DNA from: Streptococcus caballi DSM 19004
GTDB lineage: Bacteria; Bacillota; Bacilli; Lactobacillales; Streptococcaceae
Direction of reading: 5' to 3'
NCBI RefSeq assembly: GCF_000379985.1
Contig: NZ_KB904121.1
Span: 194 to 64,193 of the forward strand
Length of the DNA stretch: 64,000 nucleotides
In this document: one piece after another, positions 26,301-36,482 of the stretch
Numbering within the stretch: the first letter of the stretch is position 1
Layout: each line of letters opens with the position of its first letter
Position numbers and translations under genes: made by a program
The notes under the pieces: generated by a model
The model's input: the letters and a program-made list of their open reading frames with translations, nothing else
Database searches by the model: none
Told to the model about the DNA's origin: nothing

Positions 26301-29072
26301 TACTTCTTCTCTTTCTTTGAGGTAATCAAATAGCGTTCCTTGAACAGGTGTTACAGCTATTCTTTCTTCTACTTCTTCAGGTGCTTCAAGCTCTGTTTCT
26401 TCTTCAAAACTAAGCTCTCCGTTAAAGACTGATTGAAGTTCCTGCTCATCCATCTGCTTGACAAGCTCTGTATCTTTAAGTTCTCTAAAGGTCTTTGGAA
26501 AATCTTCTAAAATAAGCCTTTGGGCATTTAATTCTTTCAGCTCCCCAAGGTTAAAATATCCCCATTCAGGTTCAATCCCAAGTACGAGTCCAAAGGCATC
26601 TCCACTTTCTCTATCGTATTCTGTCATATACCAAGTCCAATTACTTCTAAACGGAATGATATATGCAGCATGAACTTCCTTGTCAGCTAAAGCAACATTT
26701 TCCTGTGCATAAAGTTCAGGCACTCTTTTAAGCATTTCATCAGTCATTAAGTTTTCAGGATCATCTTTAGAATAATATTGCGGTGCTTTTGCTTCTTCTA
26801 TCTCTGCCTTACTTTCTATTTTCTTTTCTTCATACAGATTTTTAGAAAGCAGCTCATCAATATGCTTTGTCACACTTGACCAAGTAAGAAATACATCACT
26901 GCAATCTTTCTTTTGTAATTTAAGTCCCTTTGCATCATGCCATTCATCACTTCCCATTGCACCTGATACAGCATGACTTCTTCCTCCAATGCCATACTCA
27001 TCTTTTAAGAAATTTGCTTTTTCTTGAAGCGTATGGTTTTCCTTGAAAAATTTTGTGATTCGTTCTTTTCCTCTATCAACTCCACTTCCTCCTGAAAGAC
27101 TTTCAAGAACTTCATCTTCTGTAATAAATGACTTTACTTTAGGAAGCTCTGTCAGATTGGTACTGTATTCCTTTCGTGGCAGTTCAAGTTCCTGCAATCT
27201 TTTATAAAGGCTATCTACCTTGTGATAGTGAAACCTTAGTACACCTCTGTTTTCTTTGTATCCTGCTAAAAATCTGCTGTATTCTTTGATTGTTTCTTTC
27301 AGATACTCAGGATTTTTTAATGCCTCAGATAATCTTTTCGTTTCTTCCGGAAAGCCCCCTCCACTTGTTTTCAATAGTTCAAAATATCCCTGTGCCTTTC
27401 CTTCTTCACTCAAATCGTGATATAGATACCATAGGGATTCTGAAATTCTATCTCTTTCATAATCAAGGGCTTCAGAAAGCTCCACATTTGTGGCAAACTC
27501 TCCGGTTTCCAAAAGCACATTTATCCTACTTGCTGCATTACTCCAGTTTAAAATTTGCGTATCATCTTCTCTTGATGAAGTCCCGTAAGATAAGTGAATA
27601 CCTTTATCCGAATACCAGGAAGATACCTCTCTTTCATCAATGTAAAATCCATTTCCACCCCTAAAGGTATCTTTGAGGTATTCTCCTAATTCTTCATTGG
27701 TCTTTCCTTTAGAAAACTCTGCTATAACGGGAAGTCTACCACCATCATGGTTTCCTCCGTTAATAAGGATAGTGTCTATGTCTTTCTGATTAAGAGGAAT
27801 AGTAAGCCTCATCTGTCCATAAGAATTTTCGGGCAAAGAAAAAGAAGCCTTTTCAGCTTCTTTTAACTCTACATTAGTATTATCTTTTAAATTTCCACTA
27901 CTTCCTTGATTGTCATTTCCTTCAGAGCTGAAATCATCGCCCCATACTGTGGATTGTTCTCGTCCTCTATCTTCCAAGCTACCATCAATTTCGGCTTCTC
28001 CGTTCTCATAAATTCTATTGCCTGTTTCTGAATATCCATCAGGTGTCCTATTAGCTTCTTCTCCTTGTATAGATCTACCAACATCTCGAAGCGGCTCTGC
28101 TCCTCGCTCTGTGAAAGGTAAGTGAGCCTCATCACTGCGTAGGTCGGATTCGGATACTTCCTTATGAAGTCCGTCTGTTCCTCCAAGCTGTTTAGCGTAT
28201 TCTCCCTGATTTTCTCTATTATCTCGTCCGTACTCTCCATTTCGGAGAACTCGCCCGCTTTCATTTCTTTTCTGATCATCTCGTCGAAGTACATTTTCTT
28301 CTACCTCCTCTAATTCTTCCTTAATCCTATTATATCCTGCTTCTTTTCCTCTTAAAACTTCTTTTTGAGGCTCCAGTTCTTTGCTTTTCTGAATGGTTTC
28401 ATCAATAATCTTTCCGCTAATATCCGATACAGTTTCACCTAAGCTCATAAGGGAAATACTATCAAGCATTGCAAAGTTTTCCTTTAGAAGTTCATTATCC
28501 ATAGGATAATCCACTTTAAATCTTGAAGCTACTGCATAACTCACTGAGTCCCTCACAAATTTAGTAAAGGATATTCTATCTTCATCAGCTATTCTAAGCT
28601 CATTCATAAGACTGTCTATCTTTTCATCGCCGTAAAGTCTGCTCAAAGAAAAGATATTTTCTAAGATGCTTTCACTTTCCTCATAACCTTCACTTACTAT
28701 CATTTCTTTTAATACATCTTTGTGAGCTTCCTTATCAAATCTCCAAAGATTTACTTCATTGACATCTCTGTTTCTTGAAACTGTCTGACCTATATCAAAA
28801 ATATATGCCACTTTTTTGTATGTGCCATAGTCCTCTAAAATGGGGATACCTTTCTGTCCACGCATAACGGTACGGTTAAATCGTTCCCTCCAATAATCAA
28901 ACTTGGCACAGGCTGTCGCTTCAGGATTTTTATCATAGATACTGAGCTGACTTCTAAAGTCATATCTCTGATTGTTTCCGACGACCTTTAAGAGCTTTAG
29001 ATATTCTGCTTCACTTTGCAAAATATCCTGTTTTACAAGCTCCAAAATGTTATGAAAATCATTTATTCGCAT
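20343..29072 (-). CDS. Giant DNA methylase/SNF2-type helicase of the ICE
   Basis: A 2,909-aa protein, among the longest of Tn1549-like ICEs, starting at ATG 29070-29072 (GAAGGAGG). The N-terminus resembles ArdC-like DNA-binding domains. A methyltransferase-type block follows ([13 protein letters not shown] and [10 protein letters not shown], where NPPF is NVPF). A superfamily 2 helicase comes next with Walker [13 protein letters not shown] box [11 protein letters not shown], motif III-like [10 protein letters not shown] and motif [13 protein letters not shown]. The C-terminus carries a calcium-loop-like [15 protein letters not shown] repeat shared with the NlpC/P60 protein. It is thought to process or protect transferred DNA; biochemical role unproven. 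Confidence 0.88.
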   Translation of the reverse strand: MRINDFHNILELVKQDILQSEAEYLKLLKVVGNNQRYDFRSQLSIYDKNPEATACAKFDYWRERFNRTVMRGQKGIPILEDYGTYKKVAYIFDIGQTVSRNRDVNEVNLWRFDKEAHKDVLKEMIVSEGYEESESILENIFSLSRLYGDEKIDSLMNELRIADEDRISFTKFVRDSVSYAVASRFKVDYPMDNELLKENFAMLDSISLMSLGETVSDISGKIIDETIQKSKELEPQKEVLRGKEAGYNRIKEELEEVEENVLRRDDQKRNESGRVLRNGEYGRDNRENQGEYAKQLGGTDGLHKEVSESDLRSDEAHLPFTERGAEPLRDVGRSIQGEEANRTPDGYSETGNRIYENGEAEIDGSLEDRGREQSTVWGDDFSSEGNDNQGSSGNLKDNTNVELKEAEKASFSLPENSYGQMRLTIPLNQKDIDTILINGGNHDGGRLPVIAEFSKGKTNEELGEYLKDTFRGGNGFYIDEREVSSWYSDKGIHLSYGTSSREDDTQILNWSNAASRINVLLETGEFATNVELSEALDYERDRISESLWYLYHDLSEEGKAQGYFELLKTSGGGFPEETKRLSEALKNPEYLKETIKEYSRFLAGYKENRGVLRFHYHKVDSLYKRLQELELPRKEYSTNLTELPKVKSFITEDEVLESLSGGSGVDRGKERITKFFKENHTLQEKANFLKDEYGIGGRSHAVSGAMGSDEWHDAKGLKLQKKDCSDVFLTWSSVTKHIDELLSKNLYEEKKIESKAEIEEAKAPQYYSKDDPENLMTDEMLKRVPELYAQENVALADKEVHAAYIIPFRSNWTWYMTEYDRESGDAFGLVLGIEPEWGYFNLGELKELNAQRLILEDFPKTFRELKDTELVKQMDEQELQSVFNGELSFEEETELEAPEEVEERIAVTPVQGTLFDYLKEREEVELNEKEESLLDEFAVKAGDTVYFNHEEYTVREIAKNQITGRDDLWLDPVRSGNHQIPIIAFEDSEDLLKQISLERPNFIIGDEVIYKDKNYTITGFDDMGNNLKTVTVKDNTEYLGGMITGSDVIPYRLESDLERIFENLTYTKLEKTIEEVEIKKTEAHNFKITEETLPEKLSPSERLNNNLEAISMLNRVESGQRELDSTAQEVLAKYVGWGGLADVFDESKEGQWEAARSFLKGNLSPSEYEAAKESTLTAFYTPKTVIDGVYKTLSGMGFKSGNILEPSMGVGNFIGNLPDEMSKSKFHGVELDSVSGRIGKLLYPESEVQIKGFEETTFSNNFFDAVIGNVPFGEYKVNDREYNKNNFLIHDYFFAKSIDKVRNGGVIAFITSSGTMDKKDESVRRYLAARAEFLGAIRLPNDTFKGVAGTEVTSDIIFLKKRDSIRERDEDWIHLAEDENGLIYNKYFVDHPEMVLGSMEEVSGRFGNTFACLPKENADLKELITKASEEISKDAKYEEIELLDDEISTIPATDDVKNFSYTIIDDEVYYRENSLFVKKEITDKNKEKIKDYLELNNALKDVIYKQKEDFSDDEVRKAQEKLNEVYDSFSKKHGYVNNLSNTRALKEDSNFPLVSSIEILDEEENFKAKGDIFSKRTITKAKTIDHVDTSLEALVLSISEKGYVDFDYMGSLTGKDRPTLIEELRGEIYLNIREEQNFYRPLSFNPEDGDLPFACANDSNSYKYGYVTKDEYLSGNIRDKIAIVDSYLSKLRQTERELPHLGYAEDGKEKELISYEMNRLEYQKAELTKVLPKELEASEINVRLGATWIPIKDIEKFIFETLKTPGWARWDIKVKFSNLTSEWNIEGKSKDRGNDLAEMTYGTSRVSAYKLIEDALNLKETKVFDQIVNSDGSKTSVLNKKETMLAGQKQELLKEEFKNWIFNDQERRNRLVKLYNERFNSIRNREYDGSNLSFEGMNTKIELRSHQKNAIARSLYGGNTLLAHVVGSGKTFEMVASAMESKRLGMCSKSLFVVPNHLTGQIGREFMQLYPSANIMVADKKDFEPKNRKRFIGRIATGEYDAVVIGHTQFEKIPMSKEYQEKHIQDQIDEIINYVEEYKHDRNQNFTVKQLEKTKKKLETRLEKLNDDFKKDDVITFEELGVDKLFIDEAHNYKNLYLYTKMRNVAGIGQSEAFKSSDMFMKCRYMDEMTGGKGIVFATGTPVSNSMTELYTMQRYLQYESLKKNNLEHFDSWASTFGETQSAFELSPEGTGYRVKTRFSKFYNLPELMSMFKEVADIQTADMLNLPTPEAHYEVIKTLPSEEQKEILKSLSERADDVRNRVVEPDEDNMLKITNDGKKLALDQRLINPLLPDNPDSKVNVCVKNVFAIWDKTKEDRSTQLLFSDMSTPKGDGEFNIYDDIREKLVAMGIPKEEIAFIHEANSDKQKDELFAKVRKGDVRILLGSTQKMGAGTNVQNKLIALHDLDVPWRPADLEQRAGRIVRQGNENKEVSIYRYVTENTFDAYLWQTIENKQKFISQIMTSKTPVRVAEDVDESSLNYAEIKALATGDPKIKEKMDLDNEVTKLKMLEANFKSNRYRLEDKVAKTYPEEIARTEKLIEAVKKDISEIEPQGEGENKFTSITIKGEKIFDKKIAGEKLLEAIKNVKINESKIIGKYRNMDLEVSYNFFTNAHDFRLNGAAKHSGELGTSADGNITRLDNALEKMPEKLNRLEEKLISTKEQLENAKEELEKPFEKADELKNKVLRLAELNKLLDMGDVEEKRNDNPLVEDVKKAIIDFCNREYEENHSYDEFDTLYPDLKHIGIAYTDTPDERHGIQFELDLEDYTATQYVNDVVVSHYDYVKANGSIEKALDVMKFEMENGEFNTFVSVDEEELKQAMGLEIDDEGNFYDPLTKDLDNDGIADRYDNDFKDSDYFESTYDVEDNIHSKEEATQKTEDKPSILGQIRAYQNESKTEEKQTTKEQEYVR

Positions 29073-29095
29073 TTTTACCTCCTTCTTTTTTCCAA

Positions 29096-29133
29096 ACAAA
29101 AAAGGTGGTTAGATTTTACTCTAATCACCTTTT
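29096..29133 (-). terminator. Terminator in front of the helicase gene
   Basis: AAGGTGGTTAGA (29102-29113) and TCTAATCACCTT (29120-29131) form a 12-bp stem, followed on the minus strand by TTTTTTG. It ends the AlbA-type gene, but its U-run is only about 25 nt before the helicase start. Confidence 0.75.
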
Positions 29134-29154
29134 GATTCTATGACCTTGTTTATT

Positions 29155-30696
29155 CTATTTCATTACTACCCATTTACCTGATTTGGTAGAGCCTTCTCTT
29201 TTAATCTTCCCGTCTGCTCTTAGTTTTTTTATGTGATAACGAACTCCGTCAAAAGAAACATTTAAATGTTCTGCAATTTGTTTTGCTGTAATATTTGGCT
29301 CCATCATCATCAATTCAACAATTCTATTCGGTACGGATTTCTCAATTTTTATTTCTTGGGTAGTTTCTTGGGTAGTTTCTTGGGTAATACTACCATTAAA
29401 CTCTTTCAAAAACTCTGCATTTATACCCATAACTGCGTTAGTATAGTTATCTTCTTCATTGTCCGGATAAAACTTAAGCTCAGGAGAAGCATTTTCTAAT
29501 AGTGCATCTTTTGCACGCCTTATTCCTGATCCGTAAGATTCTATCAAGTTTAATGAAAAGAACATATCTTTAAGTTCTTTATTAAGATACTGCCTTCTAT
29601 CAAAACTTCTATCCCTATTAAGAGCTTCGATAGTTACCGGAGGAAGTGGTCTATTATGGTTTACAAAAGAAATTCTATCCTTGTAAATATAGATTCCTAC
29701 ATATTCAGGCGTATCATATTCTTTATGCAAAATAGCGTTAGTAGCAAGTTCCTCAAATGCCGTAAGAGGATAGTTATAGATAATCTTATGCTCAATTTTA
29801 TCAGCTTCCCTTATGGTGTATGAAGCCATAATATTATCTTCAAAATATTTGCTGACTTGTTTTGCCTGTATCCAAACCGGCCCATCAAATCTTTTTGATT
29901 CCATTTTATCCGTTCCGTCAATTTCTCTTATGATTTCAACATGGGCATTTGGAATAAATTTATTTGGTGTTTCCGCAAACATCAGCACAGCAAAATTTTT
30001 AGCTCTATAACCGCCATACTCACTTTCACTGACAAGCCCCATACTCTTTGCCATATCCAACTTAGACATTTCTCTAATATCTTTCTTTGCTCCCGTCTGA
30101 AGCAGATATTCTTTCATATATTCATAGCTTAAATCATCTATGGTAGCTGTATCATTGAGATTGGAACTAAAAGAAAAGTTTGCAAATTTCTTCAAAAGTT
30201 CAAATTCTTCGGTTGGGTTTGGTAGTCTTGAATCTCTGCCGACTCTGATATATCTTCCTGCCTTTAGCCTAATATCTTTATCTCTTTCCGCCCTTTCACT
30301 TGTTTGAAACGGTCCGTTACTTCCACTTTCTACTGCAACGACAATATAATATTCATCGTCAATTTTATCCGTAATAATGTGATAGTTTATTTTAGGGTGG
30401 ATATTGGAAAGCAGAGATTTTAATTCATTTTCAATACCTTCAATTTTAGACTCTTTTATCCCCTCTATCGGTCTTTTCGGAATTGCCTTTTCTCCTGTTT
30501 CTTTATTATCAACTTCTTCAATCCCGACAAATAATAAGCCTATCTCATTGTTCATGTAGTTATTGGCAAAGGCACAAGCAGTTTTTAGAATTTTATCTTT
30601 AAAATTTGCCGACTTTTTATATTCGATAAAACTGCTTTCTATGTTTTGATTTTCAAGAATGCTGTGAGCCATTCTCTTTATGTCTAAAAGCTGCAT
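29155..30696 (-). CDS. AlbA/Schlafen-like ATP-binding protein with winged helix
   Basis: A 513-aa protein preceded by AAAGGAGGT. The N-terminal AlbA_2 domain shows SSFIEYKKSANFKDKILKTA and GLLFVGIEEV. The middle has an ATPase-like segment (NYPLTAFEELATNAILHKEY, then GIYIYKDRISFVNHN) typical of 'HATPase_c_4' proteins. A TQETTQETTQE linker and a C-terminal winged helix (PNITAKQIAEHLNVSFDGVRYH) follow. Proteins of this type are predicted transcription regulators and are frequent passengers of ICEs. It lies between topB and the helicase gene. Confidence 0.8.
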   Translation of the reverse strand: MQLLDIKRMAHSILENQNIESSFIEYKKSANFKDKILKTACAFANNYMNNEIGLLFVGIEEVDNKETGEKAIPKRPIEGIKESKIEGIENELKSLLSNIHPKINYHIITDKIDDEYYIVVAVESGSNGPFQTSERAERDKDIRLKAGRYIRVGRDSRLPNPTEEFELLKKFANFSFSSNLNDTATIDDLSYEYMKEYLLQTGAKKDIREMSKLDMAKSMGLVSESEYGGYRAKNFAVLMFAETPNKFIPNAHVEIIREIDGTDKMESKRFDGPVWIQAKQVSKYFEDNIMASYTIREADKIEHKIIYNYPLTAFEELATNAILHKEYDTPEYVGIYIYKDRISFVNHNRPLPPVTIEALNRDRSFDRRQYLNKELKDMFFSLNLIESYGSGIRRAKDALLENASPELKFYPDNEEDNYTNAVMGINAEFLKEFNGSITQETTQETTQEIKIEKSVPNRIVELMMMEPNITAKQIAEHLNVSFDGVRYHIKKLRADGKIKREGSTKSGKWVVMK

Positions 30697-30776
30697 AATA
30701 CCTCCTTTTCACAAAAATATTTCAATATATTATAGCACTTTTAAGATATTTTTTCTACTCTGAGATTAGTCCCTAC

Positions 30777-32483
30777 TTACTTGCTATATGTCAGAACAGC
30801 CTCTTTTATCTCATTTTCAATCGCATCTAAAAATTCTTTCTTAGAGGATTTACCCTGAGCAATATCCGATAATTCCATTTCCCACTTCGCTGTCGTTTCT
30901 GCTGACTTAAAGCTATCCGCTACAATCGTTACAAGGCTAATTCCTTTATGAGTGGCTATAAGATTTTTCTTATCTCTTTCTACAAATCCCTTAAAGATTA
31001 AGTTTTCAATAATCCCTGCCCTTGTTGCAGGTGTTCCAAGTCCTTTTCTTTCCACTTCTACACCTTTTTCTAAGGCTTCATTTCCTGCAATCTCCATAGA
31101 CTTTAAGAGAGTATCTTCAGTAAAGTGTTTCGGAGGTTGGGTAAATTTCTCTTTAATTTCTTTATTTTCAATGCTTAAAACATCTCCAATGCTCACATCA
31201 GGAAGCTCCATGTCCTCATTCTTCTTGGACTTGTATTCTTTAAGGTATTTTGTAAAGCCATCATCCTTAATTACCTTTCCTGAACTTGTAAATTCAAAAC
31301 CATCAAATGAAGCTACAATCTTTGTTGTGTTTTCCACTAATGGATAACCTACACTTGCGTGAAGCTTATTAGAAATAAGCCTATATACCTTTGCTTCACC
31401 CTCAGGAATGCCTGATAAATCTTCACTCAGTGAGCTTACTGTCGGGATAATCGCATGATGATCTGTAACCTTTTTTGAGTTAAACACCGTCTTGATACGC
31501 TCTGTATCAAAGTCATTTTTGCCTAAAATGTTATTGACCGTACTCACAATCATATCCTCTGTTAAACATCTACTATCCGTTCTTGGATAAGTAATCAGTT
31601 TCTTTTCATACAGGCTTTGAGCATAGTCAAGTGTCTGCTTGGCACTATATCCAAAATATTTATTGCACTCCCTTTGAAGTGTTGTAAGGTCAAAAGGTAA
31701 ATCAGGTTTAGTAATCTTTTCTTTTTGAATAACATCAGTGATTTCAATCTTATCGCCTACTAAATTTAAGAGCTGCTCTGCTGCAATTTCATCATCAATT
31801 CTATCCGTTGATAGTGTAAAACCACCCATAGATAGCTCCACTGTATAGTATTTCTCTTTCTTAAAATTTGCTATCTCATCATCTCTTTTTACAATCATGG
31901 CAAGAGTCGGTGTCTGCACTCTGCCAACACTGTAATTTTGCTTATATAGGCAAGAATAGAGCCTACTGATGTTCATTCCGACTAACCAATCCGCAATGGC
32001 TCTTGCCTGTGCCGATTCAAAGAGATTGTCATAGTCCTCTCCGTCTTTTAGATTATCAAAACCCTCTTTAATGGCACTATCCTCCATAGATGAAATCCAA
32101 AGGCGTTTCATCTTCTTTTTACAATTCACTTGATTATATACAAGTCTAAAAATGCTCTCTCCCTCACGACCTGCGTCGCACGCATTGATAACCGTATCAA
32201 TCTCTTTATCGTTCATCAGTTTTTTAAGAATCGTAAATTGTTTCTTTGTTGACTTCGCAATCTCATACTTATATTCTCTTGGAATAATCGGTAAATCAGC
32301 CATATTCCATTTAGCATACTTTTCATCATAGCTGTCCGGATTTGCCATTTGAATTAAATGACCAACACACCAAGAAATCCTATATCCATTTCCCTCATAA
32401 TATCCATCTTTCTTTTTCGTTGCTCCAATAACTTTTGCAATGGAGATTGCAACACTTGGCTTTTCTGCAATAACTAACTTCAT
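30777..32483 (-). CDS. topB: DNA topoisomerase III (TopB-like)
   Basis: A 568-aa type IA topoisomerase. The Toprim domain starts KLVIAEKPSVAISIAKVIGA and has CDAGREGE near residue 103. The active-site tyrosine lies in LITYPRTDSR near residue 285. The C-terminal zinc fingers of chromosomal TopB are absent, which is usual for ICE copies and explains the shorter length. It probably resolves single-strand intermediates in ICE transfer or replication. It is preceded by AGGAGG and two hairpins. Confidence 0.92.
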   Translation of the reverse strand: MKLVIAEKPSVAISIAKVIGATKKKDGYYEGNGYRISWCVGHLIQMANPDSYDEKYAKWNMADLPIIPREYKYEIAKSTKKQFTILKKLMNDKEIDTVINACDAGREGESIFRLVYNQVNCKKKMKRLWISSMEDSAIKEGFDNLKDGEDYDNLFESAQARAIADWLVGMNISRLYSCLYKQNYSVGRVQTPTLAMIVKRDDEIANFKKEKYYTVELSMGGFTLSTDRIDDEIAAEQLLNLVGDKIEITDVIQKEKITKPDLPFDLTTLQRECNKYFGYSAKQTLDYAQSLYEKKLITYPRTDSRCLTEDMIVSTVNNILGKNDFDTERIKTVFNSKKVTDHHAIIPTVSSLSEDLSGIPEGEAKVYRLISNKLHASVGYPLVENTTKIVASFDGFEFTSSGKVIKDDGFTKYLKEYKSKKNEDMELPDVSIGDVLSIENKEIKEKFTQPPKHFTEDTLLKSMEIAGNEALEKGVEVERKGLGTPATRAGIIENLIFKGFVERDKKNLIATHKGISLVTIVADSFKSAETTAKWEMELSDIAQGKSSKKEFLDAIENEIKEAVLTYSK

Positions 32484-32512
32484 TTCTGTACTTCCTCCTA
32501 TTTTTCAATATA

Positions 32513-32580
32513 AGAGGGCGAAAGATATTCCTCTCCCGCCCTTTACTTTGCACCAAATACTGTATTATTTTTGGTGCAGC
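32513..32580 (-). promoter_or_regulatory. Two hairpins between the CD1107-like gene and topB
   Basis: TGCACCAAA/TTTGGTGCA (32549-32578) follows the CD1107-like stop, and AGGGCG/CGCCCT (32515-32542) lies next to the topB ribosome site. Neither has a good T-run, so RNA processing or attenuation is as likely as termination. Confidence 0.4.
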
Positions 32581-32581
32581 A

Positions 32582-34129
32582 TTACTGCCCATCTTCTGCT
32601 TCTACTTCATCTGCATCATTTGTTTCTTCTTCGCTTTCAGCCTCAGAAAAGAAATCATCATCTTCTTCCTCTAAGGCTTCAAGCTCTCTATCTTCTTTCT
32701 TTTTCACAACCTTAAAGTAGTATCCAGCTCCCAATGCTCCACCTACAACAAGAAGCAAGATAATATAGGTTCCTAAATTACTCTTTTCTTCCTTTTTCTC
32801 AGGCTTTACTTCTTCCTTAACAGGTTCTTCTTTTACTACTTCCTGCTTTGGTGCTTCTTTTTTCTCCACCATGTTAAGTAGGTCATCTTCAGATACTTCT
32901 GTTAAAAGCATTACATTCTCACTATCCTCATCGTGGTTGATGATGAGATGAAAAGTCTTACCATTTTTAGTCTGAAAGGTAATAAACTGCCTTGCATCTG
33001 CTGAATACATATTCGTTTCTTTGTTATCGCTGCTATCTCCATGATGAATTGGATAATCATTATTCGCATTATCCTTATTCTCCGTAACGGAAGCTCTTGC
33101 CTTTGACGGTGCTGAAGCTACGCCCTTATTGGTATTTACACTCTTACTTGTACCGTCCATAGATGAATCCTGACTGCTGTTATTAGCAGGAGCTTTTGCT
33201 GTCAATTTATTTGGATAGCGAACTTCCTTTTCTTTCTTCTTTGCTTCTGTTTTACCTGTATCTTTTGTGGTATTGCTTGAACTTACTGTATCAGATGAGC
33301 CTTTACCGGAACTCTGTGGTGTTTGAGGAGAAATGCCCGAACTTGTTTTAATTCCGGAAATAGGACTAATCGGCGTAATCGAGTGAGATGTTGAAGGCGT
33401 ACTACTTACTTCTTTCTTTTTCTCAAGCTCTTTGACCTTTTCATTCAGCTTATCCATTTCCTTTTTCATATCTTCTGATAAGTCTTTATTTCCCTTATCT
33501 TTCTTCATTTTTTCTTTCAAACTTTCAATCTCATCCTCAAGGTCTTTGATTTTTTCTTTCTGCTTATCGCTTAGTTTGTCTTTATCCTTGATTTCGCCAT
33601 TTAACTTATCAAGTTTTTCCTGAAGTTCCTTAGCCTCTTTTTCCATTTTTGAAATATCGTCTTTAGAAAGCTCTGTCTGTGTTTTCTTGTCCTCTGTCTT
33701 TTTATCTTCCGTCTGAGTGCTTGCGTCCTGCTTTGGTTTTTCTTCTTCCGTTTGCGTTTGTTTATCCTTAAGCTCAGTCTTTGCTACCTTACGGATAATC
33801 TCATCATTACCATCGCCCTTTACTTCATAGAATAGAAATTCATCAATGAATTTCATATCATCAGGGAGCATTGGAAGATCGCCACTATCAAGAAGCTGTC
33901 CTTTCTCTGCCTTAATCTTCTCTTCCTTAAATACCTTTTCATCTTCAAAGATATATTTTACATTTACTTCAACTTCCGTTTGGACAGCCTTATCACTTGT
34001 AGGCGTATCCGATACCTTTTGTTCCTGAGCATACACCACTGTCCAAAGTCCTAAAATACAGCTAATACTTACAATCACCGCAAGTGCTGCTGTCCAAAAT
34101 TTATTATTCTTTTTCAAACTGGTTTTCAT
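32582..34129 (-). CDS. CD1107-like conjugation surface protein (DUF4366)
   Basis: A 515-aa exported protein: signal peptide at 1-36 (FWTAALAVIVSISCILGLWT...A), an acidic head, a long Lys/Glu coiled coil (about 110-245), a Ser/Thr-rich stalk, and a C-terminal membrane segment (about 455-475: YIILLLVVGGALGAGYYF) with an acidic cytoplasmic tail. This is the layout of CD1107-family mobile element proteins. It is probably displayed on the cell surface and helps mating contact or channel assembly; not proven. Starts by overlapping the small DUF4315 gene. Confidence 0.8.
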   Translation of the reverse strand: MKTSLKKNNKFWTAALAVIVSISCILGLWTVVYAQEQKVSDTPTSDKAVQTEVEVNVKYIFEDEKVFKEEKIKAEKGQLLDSGDLPMLPDDMKFIDEFLFYEVKGDGNDEIIRKVAKTELKDKQTQTEEEKPKQDASTQTEDKKTEDKKTQTELSKDDISKMEKEAKELQEKLDKLNGEIKDKDKLSDKQKEKIKDLEDEIESLKEKMKKDKGNKDLSEDMKKEMDKLNEKVKELEKKKEVSSTPSTSHSITPISPISGIKTSSGISPQTPQSSGKGSSDTVSSSNTTKDTGKTEAKKKEKEVRYPNKLTAKAPANNSSQDSSMDGTSKSVNTNKGVASAPSKARASVTENKDNANNDYPIHHGDSSDNKETNMYSADARQFITFQTKNGKTFHLIINHDEDSENVMLLTEVSEDDLLNMVEKKEAPKQEVVKEEPVKEEVKPEKKEEKSNLGTYIILLLVVGGALGAGYYFKVVKKKEDRELEALEEEDDDFFSEAESEEETNDADEVEAEDGQ

Positions 34130-34343
34130 TTGTTCTCTCCTTTTTCAGTTCTGCTTTTTCTCTGTTTACCTTTGCCATCAAATCACTGATTGTGATATTG
34201 TTCTTTCTACAAATCGTGATGATTTCCTCATTTTCAAGTTCTTCTTCACGAATAAATAAAGGCTCCAATTCTTCATCAATCAGAGCCTTTTTATCCTTTA
34301 ACTTCTTTATTCTGTTTTTTACTGCTGTCAGTTCTTTTTTCAC
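34104..34343 (-). CDS. DUF4315 small coiled-coil protein
   Basis: A 79-aa charged protein, almost entirely coiled coil (LTAVKNRIKKLKDKKALIDE ...), with the conserved NNITISDLMAKVN segment. It overlaps the following CD1107-like gene by 26 bp and is 12 bp after the NlpC/P60 gene, so the three are translationally linked. DUF4315 is always found in this place in Tn1549-like ICEs; function unknown. Confidence 0.75.
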   Translation of the reverse strand: MKKELTAVKNRIKKLKDKKALIDEELEPLFIREEELENEEIITICRKNNITISDLMAKVNREKAELKKERTNENQFEKE

Positions 34344-34355
34344 ATTGTTCCCTCC

Positions 34356-36479
34356 TTATCTGTTTACATTTGGCGGAAAACCGAAGCCTACCGGATGATG
34401 TTTACAAAAAGTCGCAATCCAATCATCTAAGGTAGTTACTCTTATATAACCGATGTTATCAATAACCTTTCCGTCCCCGATGTAAATACCTACATGACCA
34501 TAGGTAAGTCCTGCTGTACTTCCGCTACTGCTGCTTTCTACCGCTACAAGCATTCCTACTTTTAGCTTTGACCTGTCTGATGTAAAGGTATAGTTTCGAT
34601 ACATATCATTGGCGTTTCCTCCGATATATCCAAGTCCCGCATTTTGATAGACCTGTGATACCCACATGGCACACCAGCCTGCACCCGGAGATGGTGTAAT
34701 ATATGCAGCATTAACAATTTTCTTTTGGACTTCCGTAGATGCCTCATACTCTTTTCCACCGCCTATACCGCCATTAGAGCTAATAAGGTCGGTATTCCCA
34801 AAGGCTTCTCCCATATTACCTTGTGCAAGGAATAAGGCTTCATAGTGCTTTAAGTTATCGGGATAGTCTGCAAATACCTTTCGTATAATGCTATCCATCT
34901 CTTTTTTTTGAAGCGTTACAATGAGCTTTTTATACTCATAAGGTTCTTCATGGCTTTCGGTATATTCATTGCCATCTTCATCGGTATAGGTTTCTGTAAC
35001 TGTCCTGTATCTGATTTCAATTTCTTCCCTGTATTCAAGGTCATACATGGACTCAAACAATTCTTTTAATATGGATTCTACTTCCGATACATTCTTTACC
35101 TCTCCGCATCTTGATGTAATGTAGGATAAAAGCTCATGGACATTATGACCGATGTACTCTGTGTTATTTAAGATGTATTCATCATATCCGGGATAATTTT
35201 CTTCTACATGATCAACTTCACTTTGAAGCTCACTCTCCATAGCAGAAAACTTCTGATTGATTTCACTTAGAACATTTGGCTTTGATAAATAGCTTGTTGT
35301 AAGAACCGAGCTTGTAGAGTTCATAAAGCCTGTCATGCCTGTTCCTGCAAAGTTAATCACAAAAGTTCCTAAGATGATGATACCTATGAAGATAAGCATT
35401 AGTCCTTTTGCTTTTCGGATAATCATATCCTTTGAGCTTTTCAGTGTTCCGATAAGCCCCTCTTTAATACGATCTCTAAGTCTTGACTTATTCTCACGAG
35501 AAATCGCTGCCTTTGCCTGATTTTTCTTTTGAAATCTTTTATAGGCACTTGCTCTTTTATACTCATCTGTCTTTTTCAGTTCCTCTTTGGCATCACGAAA
35601 CTCTAACTTGGATTTACGCTTTCTGATTTTATAGTCCTTATTTGTAAGGTCATATCCTTTTTTAGCTCTTTTCTTATCTGAGTATCTCTTAATACCATGA
35701 ATGAGCTTGGAACTTGCGTCCGCCGTCTTTTCTCCTGCTTCTACGCCTTTATTTTCATCGCTTCCATGAGAAAGGTAATCTCTTACGGTTTCACTTCCTT
35801 TGGCAAGCCCTGACAGGGCAGATACTTTTACCATATCCTTTTTGACCTTTTTCTTTTGGTCTTTTGATAAGCTGATATTTTCTTTTTCGCATGCAGTATC
35901 TTTCCCTGTCCTTTTACCTTCAGATTTATTTTCTTTTGGTACATCGTCCTTTTTTCTTGTATAGAGGCTTTCGGAATAGTTTTTCCTCTTATACTTACTC
36001 TTTTGAACCTTATGATTTTTAGAGGAATTTTCCAGTGATTTTTCTTTGTTCTGAAGATTGTCATCTACATCATAGGTCGACTCAAAGTAGTCGCTGTCCC
36101 TAAAGTCATTGTCGTATCTGTCTATGATTCCATCGTTATCAAGGTCTTGTCCTAAAGGATCATAAATTTTCCCGTTCTTTACCTCAGTATCATAGTCAGC
36201 CTTTCCTGCTTCATTTACACTTCCCTTATCAGAAGCTCTATGCTTTGTATTTCTTTTGGAAGTCCCCTGTGCTTGCTCATTATCAGAGTTTACCTTACTT
36301 ATCTTTTCATGTACCTTATCCTGAAATCTTTCTTTATCATGGACGATTTTTCCTCTGTAATCATCGCTATGCTTTAGCTTACTTTCTTCAGGTACGGAGC
36401 TTGTTTCAGTTTTTAGCATTTCTCTTTCAAGGCTTGCCTTATGTCTTTCTCTAAAATCTTTTTTCAGCTTCCCATCCAT
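34356..36479 (-). CDS. CD1108-like conjugation cell-wall hydrolase (NlpC/P60)
   Basis: A 707-aa protein. The first ~350 residues are charged and cytoplasmic and contain an acidic DLDNDGIIDRYDND repeat (105-141) also present in the giant helicase. A membrane segment (about 357-377: GLMLIFIGIIILGTFVI) is followed by an extracellular part with a C-terminal NlpC/P60-type domain: the cysteine in GAGWCAMWVSQVYQ, the histidine in YGHVGIYIGDGK. It should open peptidoglycan locally for the conjugation channel (VirB1-like role). It follows virB4 by three bases. Confidence 0.85.
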   Translation of the reverse strand: MDGKLKKDFRERHKASLEREMLKTETSSVPEESKLKHSDDYRGKIVHDKERFQDKVHEKISKVNSDNEQAQGTSKRNTKHRASDKGSVNEAGKADYDTEVKNGKIYDPLGQDLDNDGIIDRYDNDFRDSDYFESTYDVDDNLQNKEKSLENSSKNHKVQKSKYKRKNYSESLYTRKKDDVPKENKSEGKRTGKDTACEKENISLSKDQKKKVKKDMVKVSALSGLAKGSETVRDYLSHGSDENKGVEAGEKTADASSKLIHGIKRYSDKKRAKKGYDLTNKDYKIRKRKSKLEFRDAKEELKKTDEYKRASAYKRFQKKNQAKAAISRENKSRLRDRIKEGLIGTLKSSKDMIIRKAKGLMLIFIGIIILGTFVINFAGTGMTGFMNSTSSVLTTSYLSKPNVLSEINQKFSAMESELQSEVDHVEENYPGYDEYILNNTEYIGHNVHELLSYITSRCGEVKNVSEVESILKELFESMYDLEYREEIEIRYRTVTETYTDEDGNEYTESHEEPYEYKKLIVTLQKKEMDSIIRKVFADYPDNLKHYEALFLAQGNMGEAFGNTDLISSNGGIGGGKEYEASTEVQKKIVNAAYITPSPGAGWCAMWVSQVYQNAGLGYIGGNANDMYRNYTFTSDRSKLKVGMLVAVESSSSGSTAGLTYGHVGIYIGDGKVIDNIGYIRVTTLDDWIATFCKHHPVGFGFPPNVNR

Positions 36480-36482
36480 AAG

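Noticed and set aside
27887..28294. 135-aa minus-strand ORF inside the giant helicase gene
   Set aside because: It lies in another frame of an intact, well-supported gene, has no ribosome site and no recognisable domain.
29380..29410. Tandem repeat (TQE-T) as a CRISPR or VNTR
   Set aside because: It is a short in-frame linker repeat in the AlbA-type protein, too short for either.
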